Positions 10,830 through 21,855 of a DNA stretch of 64,000 nt are shown here, piece after piece. A program made the position numbers and the translations under genes. Source of the DNA: Congeria kusceri (lineage: Eukaryota; Mollusca; Bivalvia; Myida; Dreissenidae); the NCBI GenBank assembly GCA_027627225.1, contig CM051033.1:9803501-9867500 (forward strand), in the 5' to 3' direction. A model generated the notes under the pieces. It was not told the DNA's origin, ran no database searches, and worked only from the letters and a program-made list of their open reading frames with translations. How positions within the stretch are numbered: the first letter of the stretch is position 1; every line of letters starts with the position of its first letter.

Positions 10830-13800
10830 CAGAACAGAACAGAACAGAACAGAAAGTTTATTTATGACTAAAGCATATACAGCTCATCGTCAAATACATA
10901 CACGCCATTAGGCAAACATAATTGCGCATGCGTCATAATAACAAAAAAGAACATGTGAAAGTACAAACATGCAATTACAATTTATGACTTTTTTACAAAT
11001 ATATGACTGCGTGAGAATGCCAGGATTTTATGAGAGGGCTCGCTCTGTTTTAACAAAGTTTAGTGAATGTTTTTAAAATCTGAAAAATGATTTGAAAATT
11101 TTTATGCTTTAAGATATTTATACAAACAGTCAATTTGGGAACAAAAAGTATACTCTCATAAATCTATATATTATCGGATCTAAGTTTAAAGGCTTTAATA
11201 CAGAAATTTGCAAGACGTATCAATACAGATTTTCTGGTCTCATTCAGTAATTGTAAAAATTTAAACATACTTGGTCTTCTTTTGTAAACGTCAGGTATAA
11301 GTGTATTTCTCAAATTGACATATAAAGGACATATTAGAACAAAATGGTACTCGTCTTCAATTTCATTCAGAGTACACAATTTACATATTCTCTCATGTCT
11401 TGGAATGTGTTGGTGCCTACCAGTTTCTATGAAAAGAACATGCGAGGACAATCTCAATTTTGCTATTATGTTTCTAAATTTTGAATTTTCCATTTTATCT
11501 AAATACATGGATCTTTCGAAAATGGGTTTCAATTCCTTATAAAGAAATAATGATGAACTTTCATTTGCATAACTTCGCCATTTTGAAATGAACACATCTT
11601 GTAATCTATTGCGAAAAATTGTAATAAAATTGTTAACATTAACAGATTCAGGATATAACCAAACATCATTAAAACCTGATTCTTGCAAAAGTTTCCGAAC
11701 GTTTGATGCCCATGACTTGGAGTGAGGGTTATCACATGCCTCTTTACACTGTCTACGAATAATATTGCTTAAAATACAGTTGGACGATTTTTCATTAAAC
11801 AATTTTACGAAATATTTAACTATTCGTAAATATCGACATATATACATCGGGTATCTACCTACTTCGGCATACAAAGCATTTGAGTTTGTAGACGCTTTCA
11901 CATTTAAAAGCCATTTACAAAATTTGCTTTGCACTCGCTCAATATTTTCCGCCTTACTAAATCCCCACGCCTCGCTTCCATAATTAAGAATCGAGGCAAC
12001 ATAGGCATCAAACAGATTAAACATGATTTTAACAGGCACATTCAAAGATTTCGTAACAGTAAATAAGGAGTTCATCGCCCTTAGCGCTTTGGCTGATAAA
12101 GTATTTGTGGCTTGTATATAAGCGCCGCTGCTTGACATTACTTCTCCTAGATAATTAAAAATTTTCACGATTTCAATTGGATTATTGTTATACACCCAAC
12201 TATATCCATTTTGTAATCTGCCTTTATGAAAGATAACAATTTTTGTCTTGTCGATATTTACGGTTATATTCCACTTGTTGCAATACTCTTGCAAATTGTT
12301 CAGTGAAGATTGTAATCCCTCTGCGGATTTGGAGATTAATACTGCGTCGTCGGCGAATAATAGAAGGTAAATTGATAACTGATCAATAGTAATGCCCGCA
12401 TTTATATCAGCTTGTAAGTGCAACTCAATGTCGTTTAAGAATAATGAAAACATAATCGGCGAACATATCTCTCATTGTAATAAACCGATCTCGGATTCAA
12501 AAAAATCGGAGGTACTATTCATATGTTTAACACCCAATTTAATCTGATTATATAAAGATCGAAATACGGACAATAATTTGCCATCGATACCAGACTGAAT
12601 GAGCTTATACCAGAGATACATACGATCCGTCAAGTCATACGCCTTTAAATAATCGACAAAACAGCAAAATAGTTTTTGTTTATTATTTATATGACTTTCA
12701 ATCAATGATTGGAGGACAAATATTGCGTCGACTGTATTATAGCCCGATTTGAAACCGAACTGCGCGTCAGTTAAAATTTCATTTGCAGTAGCCCAATTTT
12801 GTAAGCGTTCGTTTAGGATACTAGTAAATAGCTTGGCAAAACAACTCACAAGGGTTATGCCTCGATAGTTGTTTGGTAATGACGGATCGCCTTTTTTATA
12901 AAGAGGAATAATCAGGCCCGTTGACCAGCTGCGTGGGAATTTCCCGGACCTGAGAATATGATTAAATAACAGTTCCAATGCGTGGCCTATTACATGGACA
13001 CTCTCTTTAAAATCTTCGTATATAACATTGTCCGAAGAACACGCCTTATTATTACAAAATCGTTTCGTAGCCATAACAATTTCGTCAAATGATATGTATC
13101 TATCGAGCTCCGGGTAAGAACTGCCCGAGTTGTGGTTACTGTCAAAATTGCGAACAAAATTTATACTATTTTCATTGTTTATAATACCTTCATTTTTAGC
13201 AAGGTTTTTAAAGTGTTCAACGAACTCATTTAATTCAATTGTTTCTCCGTTCGGATTCGGAGATCTTTTTTTGAACATTTTCCAAAATTCTTTAGGTGAT
13301 TTAGATTTCATGTTGTCCATCTTGCGTCCCAACGTTCGATTAAAATCTGTCTTGCATTTACGACAATAATATTTGTATGATTTCTTTTTTTCTAATACTG
13401 ACTGGCGATTATTTTCGTTGTTACTTTTATTATAATTGTTTAAAGCATCCCTATATTCTTTACGTTTTCGTTCGCACTCCGCGTTATACCATTTTTGTTT
13501 GTTTTTATCGTGTGCATCGAATTTATTTGCATCGGAGTTAATCGTGTGTACGAAAAAAGGATTACCTTTAGACGTAAGATAATGGGTGAAAATTGTAGCT
13601 AGCTCCTCTGTATCATAGTTATTTTCTATCCCGCGTATTAGACTTAACTCGAGATTTGCAATATCGATCGATAATTCAGAAATAAAAGCTTCACGGTGAA
13701 TGGAATTCCATTTAACAAATGTTTTTGGTCCTCGCTGGTATTTTTTGCTAGCTGTACCCGTTTTTAAATTATATTCAAGGGGTGCATGATTAGAAAATTC

Positions 13801-14193
13801 ATTAAAATCTTGTATTGCAAACTGCACGATATTTTCAAAATTTGCCGACCGTGTTATTAGATAGTCAACTAAACTTTGACCATTGTGAGTAAAACACGTT
13901 GTTCTACCAATATTCTTATCGTTATGTAATCGACCGTTAACGACTCGAAGATTTGTGGCCATACACAAATCTAGCATTGCGTCCCCGAAACGGTTTGAAT
14001 TCATATCACAAGTTGCCCTAGGCATAGGATGGTCAATGTCTAGAAAATCGAGATCACTTAAACAACGATCATACGCAATATAATCTTGCTTTCGGCCAAT
14101 TCTTGAATTTGTGTCTCCCGTTACATACACCGAACCTAGTTCACTGAATGTATTAATATCCGATTCAATAATCTTAAACATATTAAATATCAT
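10830..14193 (-). mobile_element. LINE C: 5'-truncated LINE nested in LINE B
   Basis: This is an antisense insertion into LINE B. Its 3' end is at 10830, where the minus strand ends in about five TTCTG units, matching the tail type of LINE B. Its 5' end is truncated inside the endonuclease at 14193. The 3' UTR (10831-11163) shares the TTTAGTC...AATAAACT...TTCTG end with LINE B. No clear target duplication is visible. Comparing the host reading frame on both sides suggests that a few bases of target were lost. The 5' truncation is typical of target-primed reverse transcription. Confidence 0.85.
11164..14193 (-). pseudogene. LINE C ORF2: near-intact endonuclease/RT, single stop
   Basis: From 14193 the frame reads DIFNMF-like residues lacking the N-terminal endonuclease, YVTGDTNSRIG, SLVDYLITRS, FSNHAPLEYN, a Lys-rich linker, SSYPELDRYISFDEI, NNYRGITLVSCFAKLF, DAQFGFKSGYNTVDAI, motif A FCCFVDYLKAYD and SEIGLLQ. 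There a TGA at 12472-12474 interrupts the motif-B block where the homologue has Gly. The same frame continues as EICSPIMFSLFLNDIELHLQ, motif C LLLFADDAVLIS, thumb and CKLCTLNEIEDEYHFVLIC, and ends in a stop at 11164-11166. Total about 1,009 codons with one nonsense codon. Since the 5' part is missing, the copy is dead but young. Confidence 0.88.
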
Positions 14194-15921
14194 AAACGTG
14201 GGGACTTGTCAGACCCAAATAATTATAGGGGAATTACCTTGGTAAGTTGTTTTGCAAAATTGTTCACGAGTATAATAAATGAACGCCTGACAGTGGGCGG
14301 ACACAAATGACATTCTAACTGATGCACAGTTTGGTTTTAAATGCAATATTCATCCTTAACGCTCTCATAGAAAGACAGTTGCAGAATAAAGAGAAGCTAT
14401 ATTGTTGTTATATAGACTACCGGAAGGCCTATGACGTCATCAATCGCAGTCAGTTATGGAGTAAAATGATTAATATAGGCATCGACGGAAAACTCATATC
14501 CCTTATTCGATCCATGTACGAAGAAGTAAAATTACAGGATAAACACATGGGAAAACTATCGCACATATTCAATAGTAACGTTGGATTATTCCAGGGGGAG
14601 ATAACCTCTCCGATCCTGTTCTCTATGTTTATTAATGACATTGAATTTGACGTACAGAATGGTATTAACGCGGGCATTACATTAAATCAAATCTATTTAT
14701 TGCTATTTGCTGACGACGCCGTTTTATTTTCTGAAACACAGGAGGGCCTGCAAGAATCACTTAGTAATCTAGAAATATATTGTAATAAGTGGAATTTGAC
14801 AGTTAATATTGATAAAACCAAAGTAATGGTATTTCGAAAAGGGGGGACACTTAGCAAAACATATAAAAGATGGACATATAAAGGTCAAGAATTAGAAATT
14901 GTAAATAATTTTAATTATCTTGGAATTGTCATGTCTAGTGGTGGATCATTTGTGCCAGCCACAAATACACTGTATGGCAAAGCTATAAGAGCAATGCATT
15001 CCTTGTTCACTCTAACAAAAGATATGAATGTACCAATAAGTATCATGTTCAATTTATTTAACGCATATGTATCGTCCATCCTGAACTATAATTGCGAGGT
15101 TTGGGGGTTCATAAAAGCGGATAATATTGAGCGCGTCCATCGAAAAGTTTGCAAACGACTTCTGAATGGAAAAAATGTCAACAAATTCATTATCGCTCTA
15201 TGCCGAAGTTAGTCGATTCCCTCGTTATATAGATAGATATGTAAGGATCGTTAAATACTTTTTGAAACTATATACCGTTAAACAAGGAAATTGTATTCTT
15301 AAAGATGTTGCTTTATTACAGAGATTAGAAATCGATTGTAAAAATCAAACTGTAAATTGGTCATCGAAAGTACGTGACATTCTAAACCAAACCGGCTTTA
15401 CCGATGTATGGCTATTTCCCGAATCAGTGAATATCGATCAATTTATCCCACTACTTAAAAATCGATTACGAGACCAGTACATCACAAACTGGCATAATAG
15501 TGCCTCAGCATCTAGTTCAATGGTTTTATTTAAAGAACTAAAACCGGTATTCCAAAAATCATCGTATCTTGATATTGTTGAAAATAAAAAGCATAGGGAT
15601 ATACTCGCTAAATTGCGTTTGTCATCGCACAAATTACTTATTGAGACAGGAAGACATCAGTACATAGACAGAGATCAACGTAAATGTGTGTTATGCAATC
15701 TTAATGACATCGAGGATGAATACCACTTTGTATTAAAATGTCAATACTACTCAGAGTGCAGAAAAAAACTTATTCCAAAATATTATAGGTCCCGTCCAAA
15801 TATGTTCAAGTTTATCGAGCTCTTAAATAGTACAAATAAAATAGTCCTTAGAAAACTAGCCATTTTTTGTTTAAAATGCTTTAAAATAAGAGATCAGTCG
15901 TATATATCTAGGATAAATTGA
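14194..15921 (+). pseudogene. LINE B ORF2 part 2: reverse transcriptase and C-terminus
   Basis: The continuation of the interrupted LINE B. It reads NNYRGITLVSCFAKLFTS, then frame changes around 14290 and 14350, then NALIERQLQNKEKLYCCYID (motif A region, YIDYRKAYD), VGLFQGEITSPILFSMF (motif B), LLLFADDAVLFS (motif C, about 14700) and the thumb NFNYLGIVMSSGG. A frameshift near 15168 leads to the C-terminal domain, ending with CVLCNLNDIEDEYHFVLKC. The 3' UTR is 15922-16190. Three or more lesions make it non-functional. Confidence 0.85.
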
Positions 15922-16189
15922 TTATTCTTTACACAAATTAAAACAAATATATGATATATTATTATATTGTAATTGTTCAAATATATATATGATGTTGTCA
16001 TTTTGATAATGCAAATGCTAACCTCCATCCATGTGGCACTCTCACGCCAAGCATGTATACTTCATGTTTTTGTACTTGTGATTGAACTGATGTATATGTT
16101 TGTATTACATACGCATGTATTTTATATACTCATGTTAATGACGATGACCTGCTCTATGGTTTAGTCGAAATAAACTATTCTGGTATTCT

Positions 16190-16496
16190 GATTCTGCACT
16201 ATCCAGACCTGTACTCACCAACCCATTCTTAGACTTAATTAAAATAAACTATATAATTAGAATAAACAACAATTATTTTGTTTTCACAAATATGCTGGTT
16301 CCAGTGTAGATTATGTCATTAACAAACCGTTTTAAATAAATAATTTAAGAATTGCGTGAAAACCAAGTAAGATTAACATTATGGAACATGACAGTTTTCA
16401 GAATATTTTTTATTCTCAAGTCTAATAACATTTGTTTGTTTGTTTTGTTTGTTTGGATTTTTCGCCGTTTTTAACAGTATTTCAGTCATTTCACGG
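16190..16496. other. AT-rich spacer with GTTT microsatellite
   Basis: No coding signal. An interrupted (GTTT)n tract lies at about 16433-16455, just before the tRNA-like array. Confidence 0.6.
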
Positions 16497-17770
16497 CGGT
16501 CAGTTAACCAAAGTACCAACTGAGCTAGCTGGGGCTAGAACTCACGATCCTCGAATTGACAGTCCAGCGCTGTACCAACTGAGCTAGCTGGGGTTCGAAC
16601 TCACGATCGCCGGATTGACAGTCCAGCGCTCTACCAACTGAGCTAGCTGGGGCTCGAACACACGATTCCCGGAGTGACAGTCCAGCGTTCTACCAACTGA
16701 GCTAGCTGGGGCTCAAACTCACGATCCCCGGATTGACAGTCCAGCGCTCTACCAACTGAGCTAGCTGGGGCTGAAACTCACGATCCCCCGAGTGACAGTC
16801 CAGCGCTTTACCAACTGAGCTAGCTGGGGCTCGAACTCACGATCCCCGGATTGACGGTCCAGCGCTCTACCAACTGAGCTAGCTGGGGCTCGAACTCACG
16901 ATCCCCGGAGTGACAGTCCAGCGCTTTACCAACCGAGCTAGCTGGGGCTCGAACTCACGATCCCCGGATTGACAGTCCAGCGCTCTACCAACTGAGCTAG
17001 CTGGGGCTCGAACTCACGATCCTCGGAGAGGTCCAGCGCTTTACCAACTGAGCTAGCTGGGGCTCAAACTTACGATCCCCGGAGTGACAGTCCAGCGCTC
17101 TACCAACTGCGCTAGCTGGGGCTAGAACTCACGATCCCCGAATTGACAGTCCAGCGCTCTACCAACTGAGCTAGCTGGGGTGCGAACTCACGATCCCCGG
17201 ATTGACAGTCCAGCGCTCTACCAACTGAGCTAGATGAGGCTCGAACTCACGATCCCCGGATTGACTGTCCAGCGCTGTACCAACTGAGCTAGCTGGGGCT
17301 CGAACTCACGATCTCCGGATTGATAGTCCAGCGTTCTACCAACTGAGCTAGCTGGGGCTCGAACTCACGATCCCTGAATTGACAGTCCAGCTATCTACCA
17401 ACTGGGCTAGCCGGGGCTCGAACTCACGATCCCTGAATTGACAGTCCTGCGTTCTACCAACTGGGCTAGCTGGGGCTCGAACTCACGATCCCTGGATTGA
17501 CAGTCCAGCGTTCTACCAACTGAGCTAGCTGGGGCTCGAACTCACGATCCCTGGATTGACAGTCCAGCGTTCTACCAACTGGGATAGTTGGGGCTCGAAC
17601 TCACGATCCCCGGATTGACGGTCCAGCGCTCTACCAACTGAGCTAGCTGGGGCTCGACCTCACGATCCCCGGATTGACAGTCCTGCGCTCTACCAACTGG
17701 GCTATCCGGGGCTCGAACTCACGATCACCGGATTGACAGTCCAGCGCTCTACCAACTAGGCTAGCCGGGC
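16497..17770 (-). repeat. ~22-copy tandem array of acceptor-less tRNA-like units
   Basis: On the minus strand each 59-bp unit reads as a tRNA body: D arm with box A (TAGCTCAGTTGGTAGAGC), a five-pair anticodon stem with loop CTGTCAA (position 34-36 would read GTC), variable loop, and T arm with box B (GAGTTCGAGCCCC). The acceptor stem is absent, so the T arm of one unit runs directly into the D arm of the next. The unit furthest 5' (17770) is preceded by GCCCGGC, which looks like a 5' acceptor strand. Units vary by a few substitutions and 1-bp indels. These cannot fold into complete tRNAs, but they keep both internal Pol III promoter boxes. Confidence 0.9.
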
Positions 17771-17884
17771 CCGGCAAGTCTAATAACAGGTTGTTGATTA
17801 CGGGCCCGAGTTTACAGTTCTCTACGGTGATTATTTGTTCACTTATGTGTCACACCAAACGTACTGAATCCGTGGCTGGAAAGG

Positions 17885-18160
17885 AAATATAAGGCGTTTC
17901 GTGGGAAAACCGGGCTAAATGCATGTGCGTAAAGTGTTGTCCCGGATTAGTCTGTTCAGTCCGCACAGGCTAATCCGGGAAGACACTTTCCGCTTTTATG
18001 GTATATTCTGTTTCGCGGAAGTCTCTTCTAAACATCAATTCACTGAAGGCGGAAAGTGTCGTTTCGGATTAGCCTGTGCGTACTGCACAGGCAGATCCGG
18101 GACGACACTTTACGCACATACATGAAGCCCGGTTTTCCTACGACACGCCTCATATATTGT
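17885..18160. mobile_element. Foldback MITE with long inverted arms
   Basis: The left arm (AGGCGTTTCGTGGGAAAACC, then GTGCGTAAAGTGTTGTCCCG) and the right arm are near-perfect reverse complements for about 110 bases each. Each arm holds a smaller hairpin around CGCACAGGCTAATCCG. The ends are AGGCG...CGCCT within a TAT-rich context. It has no coding capacity. A truncated second copy is at 24346-24515. Confidence 0.85.
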
Positions 18161-18768
18161 TGTATTGTATAATAATGAAAAATATATCACACTACTCATC
18201 ATCTTTAACACTGGTGCAAGAATATTAAGATTTAATTGAGGTGATCCATAAAAAATTAATACTTAATAAACATACATTGTATTGTACTTAAGTTATTGGA
18301 ATTATAAGAATGTAACACAAAGCCACATGTGAAGCAACCATTTCCAAAAAGAAATACTACAAATATGAAAAATAAGTAAACAGCGAAAACGTATAAAACG
18401 TATGAAAACTATGACTGTGCAATGCGTACATGAAACGTGATTGCACTGTATTGGGCAACAATTGTTGAAACGCTGTTGGAATGCATTTGTGCAGCCATTT
18501 GAGTCCTTTGTGAGAACTCGTAGGTCAAATACCGAGTTATGCTGATGTGCATCCTGTTTCCCATTGCAATTCAATATCATCTTCATAACAGGTATAATAT
18601 GTTAGAAGAAACAAAATCTACATTAATACGAGTATAACAAGTTTTTGTTTGTGTATCCTTTCCCGAATGAAATTCAATGCCATCTGTATGACAAGTATAT
18701 ATTTTACAAGAAACACAAACATTTAATACGAGTATACTTTTTTTTTGTTCTACACTAAATTGCATCTC
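18161..18768. other. Intergenic DNA with a diverged direct repeat
   Basis: Two roughly 100-bp diverged copies sit at about 18570-18645 and 18675-18740 (shared TTAATACGAGTATA). Nothing else supported. It lies downstream of the minus-strand GPCR and probably includes its 3' flank. Confidence 0.5.
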
Positions 18769-20549
18769 TCAATTTCTGTGTATTACTTGGCGACTGCAAA
18801 AGAAAACAAATTTTACATACGGTCTAAATTTAGTGTTGCAAAATCCGATAATGAACGGATTCAGGCAACTTTGCAGCACATACGAGTGATTCAGAAGTTG
18901 TCTCCACTTTGGGTACTCGTAGCTTTCTAACGAGGACATAATTCCCATAACAGTTTGGGGTAGCAGGCTCAAAAAAGAAACCAATGCCATGAGGAAAACC
19001 ATCTTTGTGATTCTTCGGCTGCGGCGTCTATTGATTTCAATTAAAATACGGTTACCTGACGCAACAATTTGCGCGTCTGAGGACACAGCGTCGGTGCTGT
19101 CTGCATGTTGAACAATTCGTTTAGGTGGCGCTGTATTGACATCTTGCACAGTGGCCTCATTACTATTGCTGCTGTCCATGTTTACGTCCTCAGTAGATTT
19201 TACCGCCGCATGTTGTACACTTCGTTCAGGTGGCGCTGTATTGACATCTTGCACAGTGGCCACATTGCTATTGTCGATATCCATGTTGACGTCTTCAATT
19301 GATTCTACCACCGCATGTTGTACACTTCGTTTAGGTGGCGCTGTATTGACATCTTGTACAGTGGTCTCATTGCTATTGTCGATAACGATGTAGACGTCCT
19401 CAGTATATTATACCGCCGCGTGTTGTACACTTCGTTCAGGTGGCGCTGTATTGACATCTTGCACAGTGGCCACATTGCTATTGTCGATATCCATGTTGAC
19501 GTCCTCAGTTGATTCTACCACCGCATGTTGTACACTTCGTTCAGGTGGCGCTGTATTGACATCTTGTACAGTGGTCTCATTGCTATTGTCGATATCCATG
19601 TTGACGTCCTCAGTTGATTCTACCACCGCATGTTGTACACTTCGTTCAGGTGGCGCTGTATTAACATCTTGCGCAGTTGCCTCATTACTATTGTAGATGT
19701 CCATGTTTACGTCCTCAGTTGATTCTACCGCCGATGTCAATGGCTGTGGCAGTGTGTCAATATTTTTATTTCTTTCCATCTTAGTTTGTGATATAGCCCA
19801 ATAAACCTTCCATGCTATTAATATATACATCACCAGTAGAGTAACGGTGCATACTTTGATTCTAGTAGCCTTAATTGCGCTAAATACATTGCGGAGTACT
19901 TTTAAATTTTCGGCCGTAGACGGCGCGCATGCGTAACCTTTAATTGTCAGAGTACCCCTTATATTCATGTCATATTGTATTATATCGCCAATAAGATAAT
20001 TTGGTATGGACATCATAACACTGAAAGCTATAAGTCCGAGAATACATATTTTAACACTTTTTAATGTAAACTTACACTCGGGTACCGGAGTGAATACCGT
20101 TAAAAATATGTTCACTCGATTAGAAATAATACATTGAAGGAACTGGCGACGCAAACATAACCAACGAATGTTATCCATTTACACGCGTGCTTGTTTGTAA
20201 ATGTGGCTGGAAAAAGTAAAACACCTGTTGTACTAATCAAACACAAACTGCTGACCATGTCTGTCAGCGAAATTGCTGCTAGAAGAGTGTTTACTGTAGA
20301 ATCATTTATTTTCCGTTTATAAAACAAAAAAGCAAATAGATTGCTAACAATTCCAACCAAACACGCAGCGAACATCATAACGATGGTTGGCATGTATTCC
20401 AATCGTTTCTCACTGTTGTAATTGTCTAATAAATATTTGTAGCTACTTGAATTACCCATGTTAACTTCTAACGACGAACAATTGACAAGAAGAAAAAGTA
20501 TATTAATGTTAAAAAATACACATCCGTTTGTCCTGTGCATGTATTGCAA
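18769..20549 (-). pseudogene. Class A GPCR-like pseudogene with repeat-expanded loop 3
   Basis: Seven hydrophobic segments can be followed in order on one intronless stretch: TM1 MPTIVMMFAACLVGIVSN, TM2 TLLAAISLTDMVSS, TM3 beginning HACKW, TM4 ICILGLIAFSVMMS, TM5 CTVTLLVMYILIAW, TM6 KMVFLMALVSFLSLLP and TM7 CLNPFIIGF (an NPxxY variant). Cys in HACKW and in GYACAP could form the usual TM3-loop 2 disulphide. The likely start is Met at 20459 (MGNSSS, with an N-glycosylation site). Two lesions exist: a frameshift at about 20115-20120, exactly at the DRY position (frames read LIE and NRV), and a TAA at 19408-19410 inside the loop repeat. The ligand is unknown. The lesions could be real or assembly errors. 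Confidence 0.8.
19090..19725 (-). repeat. Six 105-bp in-frame repeats (35 residues each)
   Basis: Units start at 105-base spacing (anchors at 19116, 19221, 19326, 19431, 19536 and 19641) and encode an acidic unit of the type STEDVNMDIDNSN...VQDVNTAPPERSVQHA. They lie between TM5 and TM6 of the receptor, so they form about 210 residues of the third cytoplasmic loop. All are exact multiples of three. One unit carries the TAA at 19408-19410. Confidence 0.92.
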
Positions 20550-21551
20550 TCATTAATACACAAATCTGGTCTGACACTATCTTAAAACCGCGAATGCATT
20601 TTTATAATTATCTAAATTTTTGCTGCAAAAAGATGCGGGACTTTCTTTAAAATGTTGAGGGGTTTGAGCAGATGCTGCATTTTAAAAGTTTTTGATTTGA
20701 TCAGATACCGTTTCCGCTCGCCTGGGCAACACAATATCTAGATAAATTCAGACCAAACAGGATACCTTACACTGATTGTACTTCACTGTTTAAACATCAT
20801 TAAGACTTGTTGTTTGCTGTATCCGGGGGAAACGTCTGTTCGTGATATTGTTAAGGATTCAAAATGCTCTTTAAGCAAACAGGAAATGGAGGAAGTGGGA
20901 CAGCACAGGACAATATAACCTTTGTACATAACGGAGGAACAGTGCAAGCTGTTTTAGAAAAACATGTTTTCACAAGTAATGATGTCAACGTATATTGTTC
21001 TAGTTATCTGGTTAATCTTGTTAGGCGTAAACAAATTGTTTGTTTCCACTAACCCGAGCGACCATGTCTTTTTGCACCCGACCATAAACCTTTTTTGCCG
21101 TTTGGAAATTTTTCTTTTAAATATTCGCGTTTTTATTTCGAATAATATTGAACGTTTTGTTATGAAGGCAGTCACTAGACTAGGATCCGTTCTCAAGAAA
21201 TGTTGTTTTAATATTCTGTTACAACCTCGGAACCAGTCTATGCAGCAACGCAAATGGTATTGGTGTTGTTTAACCGTTTGTATACAATAGTTTTCGCCCT
21301 TTGTTACAACTTTGCCATGGTTTGCTTTAGTAAATAAATCGCATTTTGCAAAGTTCGTCGGAGCTTTCCTCCTAAATACTGACAGTAATTGATCATTTGG
21401 GCGCACATTTAACAATAACAAGCGTATATGCCTTAATAAAGTTTGAATGTGTGAAAGTGCTTATGAATAATAAATGGCAAAATAGCGTCTTTTGATGCAG
21501 GACCTGTGTACTTATCTCCTAGAGGTGTTGTGACATGGAACCAATTGTGAA
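20550..21551. other. Unassigned DNA upstream of the GPCR
   Basis: Open frames on both strands (20954-21421 minus and 20964-21290 plus) overlap each other and show no recognisable domain. I do not support either as a gene. The region should contain any promoter of the receptor locus. Confidence 0.4.
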
Positions 21552-21855
21552 AACGTGTGTGTGTGTGTGTAGTACATATTTATCGAGTGCACGGGAATTC
21601 TCCCCCATATGGCCATCGCCCCCAGAAGACTTGTTAGTTGGGTTACGGGGGATAGTGCAAGATACAGAAGACGCCCCGTTTCAGAGGCGTCCCTGGATCT
21701 TATAGTGCCCGGTGTTAAGCACATAGAACACTGCACTTTGGTTTAACGTCTCATGCGAAAAACGAGTTAGTAGGTTATGCTGTGGCGGGGGATCGAACCT
21801 GCGACCCCTGGATTGTGAAGTCATTGCGTTACCACTAGAACACCGAACCGAATTG
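21552..21855 (-). mobile_element. tRNA-derived SINE with TG/CA tail
   Basis: The minus-strand head (21850 to about 21775) has a box A-like TCTAGTGGTAACGCAATG and box B GCAGGTTCGATCCCC. The body includes GCATGAGACGTTAAACC, a motif I associate with mollusc tRNA-SINE superfamilies such as RUDI (recalled, not checked). The 3' end is a CA repeat (21557-21572 as TG on plus). It is full-length in appearance, with no clear target duplication. Confidence 0.78.

Larger units (their letters stand above)
8150..16190 (+). mobile_element. LINE B, split in two by LINE C
   Basis: The plus-strand element runs from about 8150 to 10829 and resumes at 14194, ending near 16190 in a short TTCTG-type tail (TATTCTGGTATTCTGATTCTG). 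The two halves join in the middle of the RT fingers: the first half stops after GVIIPI and the second starts with KRGDLSDPNNYRGITLV, which is contiguous in LINE C's own protein. The insert is therefore nested inside B. B has many frameshifts and stops, so it is older than its insert. Confidence 0.85.

Noticed and set aside
16497..17770. A cluster of functional tRNA-Asp genes
   Set aside because: The units lack acceptor stems and the 3' end, and the T stem has mismatches, so they cannot form mature tRNAs.
20954..21421. 155-residue minus-strand ORF and an overlapping plus-strand ORF
   Set aside because: They are mutually overlapping, have no motif, and use no convincing start. Chance frames are likely.
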